A stretch of DNA of 64,000 nucleotides from Callipepla californica brunnescens (taxonomy: Eukaryota > Chordata > Aves > Galliformes > Odontophoridae). The stretch covers positions 29,741,720-29,805,719 of the forward strand of contig JALIRH010000007.1 of the NCBI GenBank assembly GCA_023055505.1, given 5' to 3'. The notes under the pieces are model-generated. The model searched no databases and was not told the DNA's origin. It saw nothing but the letters and a program-made list of their open reading frames with translations. This document shows, in pieces, positions 13,051-25,205 of the stretch; the stretch's first letter is position 1; each line of letters begins with the position of its first letter. Position numbers and translations under genes: made by a program.

Positions 13051-16000
13051 AATAAATATTCTTATAAAAATTTAAAAGAAAAGTAAAAGACTAGATACGT
13101 GTACATATTTTGGAATCAAATTCTTAGCAAAAGAAAGTAACTGCTGTTGCCTAATCTTTAACTGAAAGCAACATGTGTTAGCCAAGCTGCATAAGTCTAG
13201 ACTTGAGTACAGAATGTATTAGCAGTGGTGAATCCCAGAGTTTATTACACAGATCATCCCCAGTGAGTACCAATAAAACCTTTATATCACACATGCAGTT
13301 AAGCTATATAACAAAGTGTTTTAGAAATGGTTCAGGAAGTTTTATGATTTTTTTATTGATACTGTTATTGCACTTTTTCTACATTAAAGCCAAATTAACT
13401 TACTATTATGAGAAAACTACGTAGGCCTCAGAATGATTACTGATACAGTTCTGAACCTTGAAATGATCCTATGATACTTGTCTATAAATCTCTGTGTCCC
13501 AATCTTGAGGCCTAATATGTACCAGAATACCCAAACTAGAAGCATTTGCAGGTTCGGCTGGAAAGAGCTGTTTATCAGCTCTTTCTCCCAAAGGAAAGCA
13601 TGCTTCTGTATTTCTAAGAATAAGAATTTCAAACATTGCCCTGTTTCAGAAATTAGTATTGCCCATATTCCACTTTGCATAGTGTAATTGAAAGAGAAAA
13701 GAGCATTTTTTTCATTTAAAAATATATAATTTTTGGAAGAATGTTAAAAAATAGCAGATGCTAGACAGTTGTTCAAAGGTTAAGAATGTTAGAATAAATC
13801 CTGACAGAGATAGATTAGTAGGCAGAATGCAGGTGAACCAGTCAAAGGTGCATGATAAATGTAATTTATCACATGGATCTGCAATTTAGCACATGAATAT
13901 CAACTCCACTTTTGTGCAAGTCTCTTATCTAATGTGGTAAAGTTGTCCCATATATTTTCATATCAAATGTGACTAGTTAATATTAGATCTCATGATGAAG
14001 TAATTACATTATTTTCCCCTTAATTAGTAATCAGAAGTAAAAAGGCCAATCTAAGGAGTTTTTAATTGGAGAGATATGGCTTCAAGTGGATGAAAGACTT
14101 GATCTGGAGTCTTACTCTTAATGTAAGTGCTCTAAAGAGTTAGTGTGGTCTTGTAAGTGGAATTCTAATGCAGGTAAAGAGGTGTGTGGCACTGCAGAAC
14201 TGATTAGTTATCAGTTAAGGAAATAGAATCTGTGAAGCTCCAGATAATGCTGATGAAGCTTGTGTGTGTGTGCCTCTGTGCATGTGTGTGCACATGGTAG
14301 TCCTTCGGTGAATACCAATATCAGAATACACTCTACCTCTGTGGTTGATCTGGCAGACCATAGGTGCCTGAAATATGCCATCCTCTTTGTGATACCTTTT
14401 GGAAACTAGTATTGGGCTTAGCATAACCACCTCAAGCTCTATTTAAAATTGAAGAATGTTGTAAGAAATGCCTAGAAATATACCCTGAGGTATGTATTAT
14501 CCAATAGGCAGCAACACTTGCAGATCAACAAGTATGCAGCCTAGCTGAGTCTTGCTGAAAGTGCCTTAATTTCCTAATGTGCTTCCCAGTTAACAACCTA
14601 CTTCATATGCTCTGGGAGCATATGAAATCTAGCTGGTCCAAATCTGCTCTGGACTGTACAAATGACCCTGAAAAGAAATGATAAAGAAAGTATCACCAAA
14701 AGGGGTTGAGAAGAGGGAGATAGACCTTGTCTGTCCCACTCCTCAGGTGATTCCTGAAACAGTAGGTCCAAAGAAAATCCCTGGTACCTCCACCTCCAAA
14801 TCAGCTCTGAACTCTATGATGTAGCCAAACGTGATATTAGCTTAGAGACAGTAGTTTTGACTACTCCAATATCTGAGGAGATATTGAAGAGCTGAATCAT
14901 CTATGTCGAAAAGTGATGCTATGGAAAAACAAAGATGAAACTGAAGAAAATGCAAGGCAGCAGAGGACTCTTACATTGAAGTGGAAGGAAAGGAAAAGAC
15001 TGTGATGACAAAACACAGGAGGCAAGGTTCATGGAGACAAATGGGAAGGAAGAAGAATGCCTAAGTAGAGAGCTACTAAAAAAAAAAAAGAGAGAAAAAA
15101 AACAAGGGAGAAGATAAAAGATGCATTAGAATAATAATATCAACATAGTTTGGCTTTGGGGTTAACATTTGTAAAATTCACACTTTGAGGAAAATGTCTT
15201 TGCAAAGGTAATAGAGAATTATTTCACAATCTCAAGAACTATTTACGTTTTCCCTACAGGCAGTAAGTACCTGTGGCTCATGACAATGTGGCTGGTGCTT
15301 TTGTTTATGTTTATACTCAAATAGTGTTATTTATAATTGTATTTAATGCTAATGTTGCCATCTCAGTTCAATCTTATTGTCTAATTTTCCTCCATCTCTG
15401 TAAGTTACATTAAAAGTATGTTAATACACTTCACCCTGAACTGTGGCATATTAATAATATATCATGCTCCCAGAGCAATAGCCATCTATGGATTTCAAAA
15501 GACCTTGCAGACTGTAAAGCAGATGCATTTCTCAATCTCTTATAAATCATAAACCATGGAATAAAAAAGAAAAAAATCCCTTTCAGGGATTTGTCTGTAT
15601 CAAAAAACAAATTAGTAAAAGAATAAGCTAGACTTGTACTGAGACTTATCTCTTCCAGGCTGCTGTTGGTATTGTTCAGTGCAAATCTTATGGTTGGAAA
15701 TATTTTCTTTGTCAAAGCTGTGACTGCAGAACAGATGAAAAAATCCGAACACTTACGTATATCTTATTGAATTTTTACCAGCATGCTTTCATTGTTTTGA
15801 AGCTAGACAGCAGAACAAAAATACAGAAATGAATGGAAAACACCCACACAGGGAGGACTAACTTCTTTACCTTTAAATGGTTAGCAGTAGCAAACAGACT
15901 TTTTACCTGCATAGTCTACCAATGCCACCAAACATCACCCTTGGAACTACAGCTGTGCCAGAGATGGTCGAAAACTGGGCTTCGATGAACACTGAAGTAC

Positions 16001-19000
16001 TGTACAGAAAGCTGAACACTTTGAAAGAGAAAGATTCTTTTATATGATACCTGTTTTGCTCTGCACCTGGGTCACTGAAGTGGGAATGTTATATACAAAC
16101 TGAAATCTCCTTGTCTGACAAGGGTCAAAGAACTGAAACCTGTCACTTCTCATGGACACTCTTTCTGGCTTTTGAAGGAAAATAAATAACCTTCCCCATG
16201 TGAGATTTGTGTGAAATACCTTTCTTGATGCCTAATTCTGAGTGAGGGTCCATGGGGAACAGGACCAAGAAGAGAGGAACAGATGCTCTCTGACAGAAAC
16301 TTCTGATGTTCTTAGAAGGAGGCTCTTGCCTGCAGACACTGTCATTTCAGAAACATGTAAGTGGTGTTTGGGGCGGTGGCTGGGAGAAAAGTCCACTCCA
16401 TATAAGTGTTTTACTGTTTTACTGTTGGACTCTGATCAATAGGAAGCAGTGGTGTCCAGAGGTGCTATAAGACCACTTCCCAACTCACCTTTTATAAGAA
16501 CTCTCACAGGGGCAAGTCTCTATTCTGCAGATTATAGGGTCTTAGTCATAAGCCCCCAGATAACCACCGTATCAAAAACAGGCACACTTGGCAACACACA
16601 ATACATGAAAACAAAACTATTCCAGGGACCTGGAGTATATATTAAGGTAAAAAATTGAGTCAGTAATAGATTTTAGGCATATCCAGATTTAGGTGGCAGC
16701 TGAGTAAGAGGTTTAAGCTTGACAGTTTGAAGCATAAAAGTCTAAACTCTTTCTTTGTCCTACATATCTGATTCTTGACTGCTTGTCTCCCCTGCCCTAA
16801 ACTGTCAGAATTGCCCAGCCATGGGGCAGTGGCTTCTGATGTCGAAGTACCAATGGCTCTTGCAACGCATCAGTTCTTATTTGTGTCAGACCTAGGTGCC
16901 TAACCTTAAGTAGTAATTTTTGACAATTCTGGCTCAAGATCTGAAGGATGCAGTGGCCCCTTCTCATACACAGGTGCTTTGAGTCTAAATTCCCAGAATA
17001 TTACCACCAAAGCTTATATTATATTGTTTCGACTGACTGTTTAACCATCTATGGTAGACAGCCCTTAGTTTCATTTTTTGGTTATGGGGTTTGATGAAAA
17101 GGATGAAGACAAATAGGGTAATTTTTTCTGGGTTGGCTAGTAAAATGTTTGCCTGTTAGTAAGGCTAAAAGTTAAAGAGATTTGGAAGACAATTCTACTC
17201 AAAGACTCTTAAGCTAAAAGTTTGAAATAGTTTTATATCTTTTTAGTTTACATATGTGAATCCATACAACTGGGCTTATGCATGCCTTACTTTGGCCTGC
17301 TACTCCTTCCCTGGTATTTTTCATTAAGCTGATTGCCAAAAACTCCTGAGTTGCAGATTGCTGGAGGCTGAGAGTATAACCTAGGCCCACAGCTCTGTGT
17401 GTTTGTCTTAATCTTACAGTTTTAACAAAGCACTCAGGAAGCTCGGTACTCTCAGAGACAGAATGCTGTTAGCCTGACCTTGTCTCTGACCAGGTACAGC
17501 TGTTCTCATGTTCCTTAAAAAATGCTGACATTTAGAATTTGAAAGTCATTTTTATAAGGCAGCATTACATTATTTCCTTGTATAAAATGTGAGATCAATA
17601 TTAAAGTCATTCCACCTATGATGTAATGGAAATGTCTATTTTGTTGCAGAATGTTTCACAGGAAGGCCTGCAGCATGTGGTACTGGAAAATAAAGGGAAA
17701 TTACCTATATGTTCAAATGGACAGTCTATGAGCATGTATATTTTAGAATATCGGTACTGTGGGAATAAGTTTTCTGGTAATTTGCTGTAGGATGCTAGAA
17801 AATCAGAAACAGTCAGTGTAAGGAGAAGGGGAACTGGAGGCAATAGCCGAGTGAGAGCGATTCTCCTGAGATTCCCACGTGGTGTTGGCTTAGTTTTTGC
17901 CTATGTGAAGGCTACTAGCTATCAGATAAAAATATTGCAAATACTAACATTTTAAGGTTCTTACTGAGTCAAAGTTTAAGCATTTTATAACTTTTCTGTT
18001 CACGTGTGGCTGTGGCCGGTTGGTAAATACCATTGCCAACAAACTGCCTTTATGACAGTCTTTAGCTGTGATAGGAGTGCGACTTTTTAAGAGAATGCAT
18101 ATTTTGGAAACTGATGGAAATACCTATTTTTGACTTCACTTACTCAAACAAAATTTCAGCATGTAATGTATCATGAGAAAGGCCATCTAATTATAGCAGT
18201 TTTTCATTAGCTCACCTGATTCCTCCTACACTTGCACAAGTCATTCTTCAGGTGGTATTGCCTATTAATGTACGTCAGCTTTAACGTCTGTATGCACAGG
18301 TTCACTAATAATGTTCTGCATTTACCTTTATATATACTGCAAATTTATTTTATTAGGAGATTCAAACCCAACACACAGAATTAAGCCACCCACAGACTGT
18401 TCCTTGGGTCTTTCAGACATTTATGCAGGTGTTGAACTTTATATACTTACAAGAGTTGTTGATGACTTTTACACCTATTCTTTATTGAAAAATGCCCTTT
18501 ACAAAAAAAGTAAAATGAGCACAGAAGCATGCGGTGTTTTAAAAAAATCTAAATAAACATAATGACAGAAAAAGAATATAATTATATTACTTGTTTACTT
18601 TTATCTTTACTTCCTGCTTTCTTCTCACCTCTCATTTTAATGTTCCAGACAGGGCCACAGCTGTGATTCAGTCCAATTTACTCTTCATATCAGTGGCTTT
18701 ATCAGAGAGATGCTGAAATCCCATGGTGGAGTAATGGCAGCCTTCACACTGGCATAAACAACCTGGGGTGCAGATTTGGGATAAGAAGGGAGATTGAGTT
18801 CTCCATGAACTATTGTCCCATGTGTGGTAACAGCCCCACTGTCTCAAGTATTCAACTGCATTCTCAAGAAGGGTGATCTTCTCTTAGAATGATTCTGACA
18901 GTAGAGAGGGAGGCTTCCCGAGGTATCAGTGGCTTCTCTGATATGTTGAGAGGCTTTGCATGGGCTGACTTGCCCAGACACATAGAAAATATGAATAGTA

Positions 19001-21499
19001 TTTGTATCCCCATGTAACATTTCTTCTAAAAGCCTTAGGACAACACAAGCAGTGAGAAGCCCTGGCAGGGATCAAAGATGCTGGTGAGCACCATAACTAA
19101 TCACATCAGGATAAGACAGGATCTGAAGACTAAGAAAGATGGTAGCTGTGGGAGATTCTGCCTGATGCCAACATGATGTATCCCTGCTGAGATAACTGAG
19201 AGAATTTTAATTGGGTACCAAAGCTCCATGTGCAGTGATCAAGGGCACATGATTGCAGATAATAAACGTTCAGAAACAGGTGAGCATGTACAGAACTGTG
19301 GCCTTCACTACTTTCTCCATCCTTTGTGAAGCCCCTCTCCCAGAATTTCTTCTCTAACTATAGTGAAATTGTAGGTCTTATATCTCCGAGTCATCTTTGG
19401 TCTATATGCTAGAACTAGAAGGCTCTGGCTACTGAGTCTGAAAAAGCAGCTTTGGAGATGAGATGAACACACACTCTCTGAGTTTATGTGCCTCATGACC
19501 ACACACCCTTTTGCCTTTCTACTGCAACAAGCATAGCATTTTTCTGTAAAATTGACCCATTTTCTCCCTTTAGAATAATGATCTATTCCTTTTGTTCTGG
19601 CTATTCTCTTTTCTTTCTTTGTCTTCTGCAAAATCTGTGACCTAGCAGAGAAGAAAAGGCTGATTTTCCAAGTCCTGGGTAAATTATGCCTCTGAAAAAC
19701 TCTTCATGGAGGACTTCCCTTTCGTGGGCACTGTTATGGTTTTGTGCTACTTGTTTTCTCTCTCTTACAAAGTCCTTTCTCCTAGTCTCTTTTAACCTGC
19801 AGACATACATCTTATGTCAGCAGTGTTATTTTCCTACTTCTTGTCATGGGGAGTATGCCCCATTTTGGCAGGAGCAAGCTGAGATGGGGCACAATGATAG
19901 AACAGGGGAGAAAACAAACTTCAGCAAACTTTGCTTTTGCATCAAAATTTCTGCCTATCTAAGAGACAGGCAGAAATGAGCATGCAACTGTAACAGCCCA
20001 CAGATTTTTATTTAAATATGGAAGAGATGAAAAAAATAGGCTATTTAAGCTAGCAGCAAGGAAGTTTCACAGAAGCAAGTTGCTCCCAATTACTTAGCAA
20101 CAACAGGCACAGCATGCAAATAGTCAAGCAGCAGCAAACACAGTGGTATGAACATATGGGAATGCCACTAACAAAACAGTGCAGAAAGTGTAACCCAAGT
20201 GAACAAATCTTGCGAAGATGAGAAGGTCTCAGATCTCTCCACTTGCTTCTGTGAGGCTCTGTTTACAGTAGGTATTGTTACATACATTGTCATTCATGGT
20301 GCCCTGTCCATCCCTGTGTACCAGTACTAGGGATGCCTGGCCCTGTACCCCTCTTCTCCTGCAGGTCCAGATCTCTCCAGTGCCAGGTCCATGCAGCTAG
20401 AGCTGTGCATGCCCTAGACTGCAGCCAGTGGCTGTAGCAGAGCCTTGTGTCCAGGCCCAAACATTTCCTACTGCAGCCTGCATTTTCAGATTTTTTATTG
20501 CTGGATTTGTACCTTGATTCAGCAGGATGTGTGAAGCCATTTATTACTGGTTGCAAGAGAGCTAGAGCTGAGGAGTGCATTCTCATAGACAAGCAATGCA
20601 GTCAGTGCTGGGAGACAACAGACAAGAACTGGGCTGAAGTGTTAAACCTCTGCCACATCAGACACATACTTCAGTTTTGTCAGGATGTGAATATGAAGCC
20701 CACTTTACTTCAATTTTGTTGAAGAACTTAAATTTGTAAAATGAATTCTAACCTATTCATTTGTGAAAAATATGTCTGCAACGTTCAGATTTGTATTTCT
20801 TAGTCCTGTTTAACTTCCTTCAGGTGTTAAGTGTGTATGTCTGAGAACCTGGCTCTTCTTTTCTCTCTATCTCAGTCTAATAAAAGATGTTACATCTCCT
20901 CAAATCTTTGACTCTCTTCTATCCTTAGACCATAATTACAAAAAATTACTTTCTACAGAAGGGAAAATGAAGGACTTCAAATTGCCTTAAAAGAGAGAAA
21001 TGAATTCAGGAAGGGATATTTTTAACATGCAAGGCACAGATATTTTCCACTCGAGATAATTAATCTGTAAAATTCCCCTCAAAATAAATGTCTAAAATTA
21101 ACCCCCCTCCCACCAAAAATAGGAAGCTCATAACAGACGGAAAAAGTCACAAGACTAAATGATTAGTACTTCACAATAAATGTCTTTTTCATAAAACAGC
21201 AAGCAGCATGTCTACTTCATGGCAGTTGTTACTGCATCAAAGTACTCTAAGCAGAATACAATTATATTGAAAAAGGAAATATACGTTTTCTCCTCCTGAA
21301 AAGAAAGTTGTCAAAAGGAAAAAAAAAAAAAAGAATCTCCCACGAAGACAGATCCTGATGAGAGTGTATGATCTTTTTTTGTGCTGGAAAGGGGAGGGGA
21401 GAGAGAGAATAGAAAGGAGAAAACAGAAAAAGCAGCCCCAGGATAACAAGCTTTGTGTGAAGCAGAAAATCATACCCTTTGAGGGTCATTTTCTTTGAG
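13051..21499. other. Unique non-coding DNA with one perfect hairpin
   Basis: No supported gene. Open frames are at most about 107 codons and have no domain. A perfect 11-bp inverted repeat with a three-base loop lies at 14602-14626 (own entry). Patches at about 18640-18900 and 20290-20600 are GC-richer but match no family I recognise. A-rich runs occur at 15080-15102 and 21319-21333. Confidence 0.5.
14602..14626. repeat. Perfect 11-bp inverted repeat, 3-nt loop
   Basis: The arms TTCATATGCTC (14602-14612) and GAGCATATGAA (14616-14626) are exact reverse complements around TGG. It could form a DNA cruciform or an RNA hairpin. No run of T follows and there is no gene next to it, so no terminator role is implied. 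Confidence 0.9.
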
Positions 21500-22000
21500 T
21501 TGCTGCCTCAGGGAGATAGGAGGCAGAGATTAAACACTGGGGGGAAAGTCCACATTCGCTTGAGATGAGTCACTCTGCCCTGAAATGCTCTGGAATAGCA
21601 GAGTGATCTTGGTCTTCCTGGGGGTGTGCAGATCCCAGCAAACAGTTTGCATCAAACTGTGTGCTTTTCCTTAAATTCACAGACCTGAGATTGCAAGGGA
21701 GTGCTGTGCAAGGTATTCTTGTAAGCGGTGGGATTCAGGGAAAACACGAATTGCAGAGGGTGTGCGATCATGTCTGCCTATGAGGAACACCGCAGGCGTG
21801 CTTCTATAAACAGACCTGTGCTTCTGGCTGTCCTTATTCAGGGGAGTTGTGAAGCCTTAGAAGCCGTTGGGAACATCGCCTTTTACCCTAGGAGCGGGTT
21901 TTCCAGACGAACGGGAATCTTTTTCCACTAGGTGGAGCCTCAATTCTTCCATCCCGCACTTGCACTCGATTCCTCAGCATGTATCGGAGAGCTTTTTTCA
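21500..22000. promoter_or_regulatory. Candidate CpG-cluster regulatory region
   Basis: From about 21720 to 21990 I count around 13 CpG dinucleotides in some 270 bp, while the surrounding tens of kilobases have only a scattering. Local GC is near half, against well under 40 percent around it. A TGAGTCA word (AP-1 consensus) lies at about 21567-21573 and a GTAAGC donor-like word at 21721. Local CpG retention can mark an unmethylated promoter or enhancer, a young insertion, or an exon. I recognise no repeat family. The 67-codon open frame at 21728-21931 has no motif. The regulatory role is inference. Confidence 0.35.
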
Positions 22001-23083
22001 TCTGTGTTAGTCCAAGCAGAAGTCAGCTAGGCAGAAATCTGAAGGCATTTGAAGTACGTGGTGTAGGAAGGTCATGAGATGTTTATTTTGATTTTTTTGT
22101 TGTTGTTGTTTCTGTTTTAAATTGTTCCCTGTTTATTATGCATTAAACTAGACAGTGAGAACATCACATCAATCAGAATGCTCCCTAATGCAGCTGATAC
22201 CAGTATATTGCTTTCTTTTTAATCAGTTTATGCTTAAATCACTGCTGTTTCTATATATATATAAAGAGAGAGAGGGGGAGGCAATGACAATAGATGAGGG
22301 AATGAAGGACAATGTTTCAAAGCACACACACAGGAATTGAAGCAAAATGTAGCAGACCCCTTGGTTAAGCTGCCCCTGTGTAGTATAAGTGGAATTGTAT
22401 ACCCTTGATTTTTTTTTTTTTTTTCAAAAAGAATAAAAATATAGATGGAAAGCAATTGCATGGGATTGCAGATTTAAAAATTCAGTCTGCAGCTCACTCT
22501 TATACCAAAGTTGATAGGTCAGACCAAGCACTTTAGCTGACTCTGAATGGACTAGCTGTCAGCTGCTGAAAACTCTGCCCAACAGTTTCATGTTCATGGC
22601 CTTTCTGGAAGAGGCACTTTCTTTACTTAGCACAAGAGTTCTTCTCCCTAGTGTGTTCTGAGTTAGGAGTGGCAGGACCGGCTGGACAATGATGATTGTG
22701 TAGCATAGTAGCCTTTTAGGTTTCAACCTTTTCTTCTTCATAGGGTCAAAGATAAACCTCTTAGATGCTTTGAAAAGCCTGACCCCAGTCTCTGGAAATA
22801 ACTGAAGTGTCCAACCTGGATCAAACAATCCTTTCCTTCAAAAACATTGTCAAAACTGAGGTTTTTTAAAAAGCTTTTGGCTCCGATGAAAGCTAAATGA
22901 TGAAATCAGTGTGCATTTGATGGGAAGTGTTCCAACCAGCTCTAATAAGGAGCACTACTCAGTATTTTAATGACAAACTTCAATTGCAAAACTCTATTTT
23001 GGCTCCTTTATGTCCCTACCACTGTACTACCTGTGCAATCTCCCAGCCTTTAATGTATTTTTCCTCACAGTGTACCAGGAAAA
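22001..23083. other. Unique DNA with short simple repeats
   Basis: Holds a (TA)n/(GA)n tract at about 22252-22277, a T-run at 22409-22424, and no supported gene. Confidence 0.55.
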
Positions 23084-23162
23084 TGCTATTATCCCCACTT
23101 CACAGATGAGAAATGGAAGGTGAGGCAACTTGCTGAAGATCGTACAGTCAAGTTTGCAGCAG
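23084..23162 (-). mobile_element. MIR-like ancient SINE relic
   Basis: The plus strand reads CTATTATCCCCACTTCACAG, then ATGAGAAATGG...GAGGCAACTTGCTGAAGATCG, then a CAGTCAAGTTTGCAGCAGAG stretch. This follows, word by word, the core of the MIR family in reverse orientation (cccatTTTACAGATGAGgaaactgag... acttgcccaaggtcac... gtggcagag). MIR is a tRNA-derived SINE predating amniotes and is rare but present in birds. Divergence is high, so the boundaries are approximate. Confidence 0.6.
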
Positions 23163-23172
23163 AGAAATAATA

Positions 23173-23442
23173 CTATAAAATCTTAGAATTGTTTGGGATA
23201 GAAAGGATCTTAGAAATCATTTAGTTCCAACTCCTTCCCTTTGGCAGGGCCGCCACCCACCAGATCAGGATGCCCAGGGCCCTGTCCAACCTGGCATCTC
23301 CAGGGATGGGGCGTCCACAGCTTCTCTGGGAAGCTTGTACCAATTCCTCACCACCCTCTCAGTAAATAACTTGTTCCTAACATTTAACCTAAGCATCACC
23401 TTTTTTTAAATTTTAAAGCTATTCCACTCTGTCCTATCATGA
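23173..23442 (-). mobile_element. CR1 3' end, minus strand
   Basis: Read on the minus strand, this is a CR1 3' fragment. The plus strand shows the reverse complement of the 3' tip (AAAATCTTAGAATTGTTTGGG), then CATTTAGTTCCAACTCCTTCCC, CAGGGCCGCCACCCACCAGA, GCCCAGGGCCCTGTCCAACC and, at the far end, CCACTCTGTCCTATCAT. All are in the order expected for CR1 3' UTR and terminal ORF2. It is truncated at its own 5' end near 23442 and lies directly beside the MIR-like relic. Confidence 0.93.
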
Positions 23443-25009
23443 TTAGACTATGACTATTAAAAGGTAATTCCCCCTGTTCGAAGCTGTAATCTGGTATTGC
23501 AAGTTGGAGTACCTAATGCTATTGTTTCTATAGCCCTGAACTCCTTTATCCAATGCATTAGGTAGGCATGACCTGACAGACTACTTATCCTAAAAATAAC
23601 AAATGTAAGAGAGAGATCATTAATAGGGGAGTTATACTGAATATTCTATTAGTTATTGGGCTTCCCAGAAAGTTTATATTTATTCATATTAAAAAGCTTG
23701 AAAGAAAACCTTTAATCCTTATGTTTCTCTTCCTTACTTCTCTTCTGTGTATTTTGGACTTGCATGCTGCCGATGCTGTCTGTAAACTGCCACTACAATT
23801 TCCTATGAAGCTTTTCGCAGGTAGGAAATTCTCTCCAAAAAGTTTGAAAATGAGAAAGGAGAAGAGACAGTGAAACAATATTCGGTTGACTAGAGAAAAA
23901 TATAACAATCTCTTTCAGGAAGCAGAGGAAGCAGCAGAATCTAAAACTATACATAACTCTAGAAAAGAAAATCATACTTACTTATTTTCTTTGAACTTCA
24001 TGAATGTCTAATTTGGTACTCTTCTCTGAGACATCAACCCTTCATATGTGCTGATACTTTTCACTAGTCCTCAGTGACAAGATTTCAAAGGGAGAAAGGT
24101 AAATACAATTTTCTGGTGAGAAACACAGTTCTTATTTCAGAAGATACTGAGGATATAGGAAAAGAATCACAATAGGCTGAATGTGAAGCAAGTACAGTTT
24201 TATTCTAGAAAATATCTGTGACAATGATTGTATAATTGTGTGGTGTTATGCATGTTCCCATGTTCTTTGTAAATATGAATTCCTCTGTAGTTTTGTAAGT
24301 TAAATTAACACCTTCCACTTACATATTTTCCTGTCTGCAAGTGACACAGAATGATCAGTACACAGTTCTACGGCTTGCTTTACTTTCTCTGTTCTGTCTT
24401 ATGCCTATGTATACACAACTAGAAACTTTGCATGAAAAATTTACCAAAGGGTGCTTTTGTCTCAGAAGAGGATGATTCTGATAATCTAGGTGCAGCTATT
24501 GCAGCTGTGATGTGTTGCAGCTACAACACTATCTCCCTATGATTGTAAATAGGCTCTGCACTGCAGTACAAAACTCTCTTTATTCAAAACTGGATACATA
24601 GAAGAAAAGGCCCTCAAGTTGCTGTTATCAGTCTTCCATATTAGACAAAGAGAATAAGCATAAAGAGCACCAGAGTAATGTATCTGCAGTGTTTCTTTGT
24701 TTGTTTGTTTGATAGTATGGAATACGATTTACTATGTGGTCTTTTAAGGGACAGGAGTATGGAAGGTTAGCTGGTTTATGGCCTATGTAGATCAGCGTAT
24801 CCAGCTTTGAGCCAACTAGAAACTTCTTGTGGTACTTTCTAGACTGTTTTCCTATGACCTTGTGATGATTGTAGAGTAATAAAGGATAACTCTTGGAGAA
24901 CTGCCATCATCTTACTTCTTTTCCAGGGCCCAGACACTTTCTGTTTTGTTTTTCCGGAGTTTGGAAATGTAGATCAAGTTGCTTCTTACTGATGTAAAGA
25001 TGGTTAGGG
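23443..25009. other. Unique DNA, nothing recognised
   Basis: Contains a (TTTG)n tract at about 24692-24711. No gene is supported. Confidence 0.55.
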
Positions 25010-25205
25010 ACGTTGTGGCAAGGTTTGGTTTCTCCTCCCATGTAACTAGTGATAGGACTAGAGGGAATGGGCTCAAGTTGCACGAGGGGACACTCAGGTT
25101 GGACATTAGGTAAAATTTATTCTCTGAAAGAGTGGTCATACACCGGAACAGGCTGCTCAGGACTTTGGAGGTCTTTTCCAACTTTGATAATTCTGTGATT
25201 CTTTG
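25010..25205 (+). mobile_element. CR1 3' end with internal deletion
   Basis: CR1-type sequence begins with TTGTGGCAAGG...TCTCCTCCCATGTAACTAG, continues through GTGATAGGACTAGAGGGAAT and ACACCGGAACAGGCTGCTCA, and ends in the doubled octamer region AATTCTGTGATTCTTTG. The usual stretch between GGCTGCCCAGG and the final GGTCTTTTCCAAC is missing: the sequence jumps from GCTCAGGACTTTGGAG straight to GTCTTTTCC. That is an internal deletion of the order of 100 bp relative to other copies. The 104-codon open frame on the opposite strand is a shadow. Confidence 0.9.
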
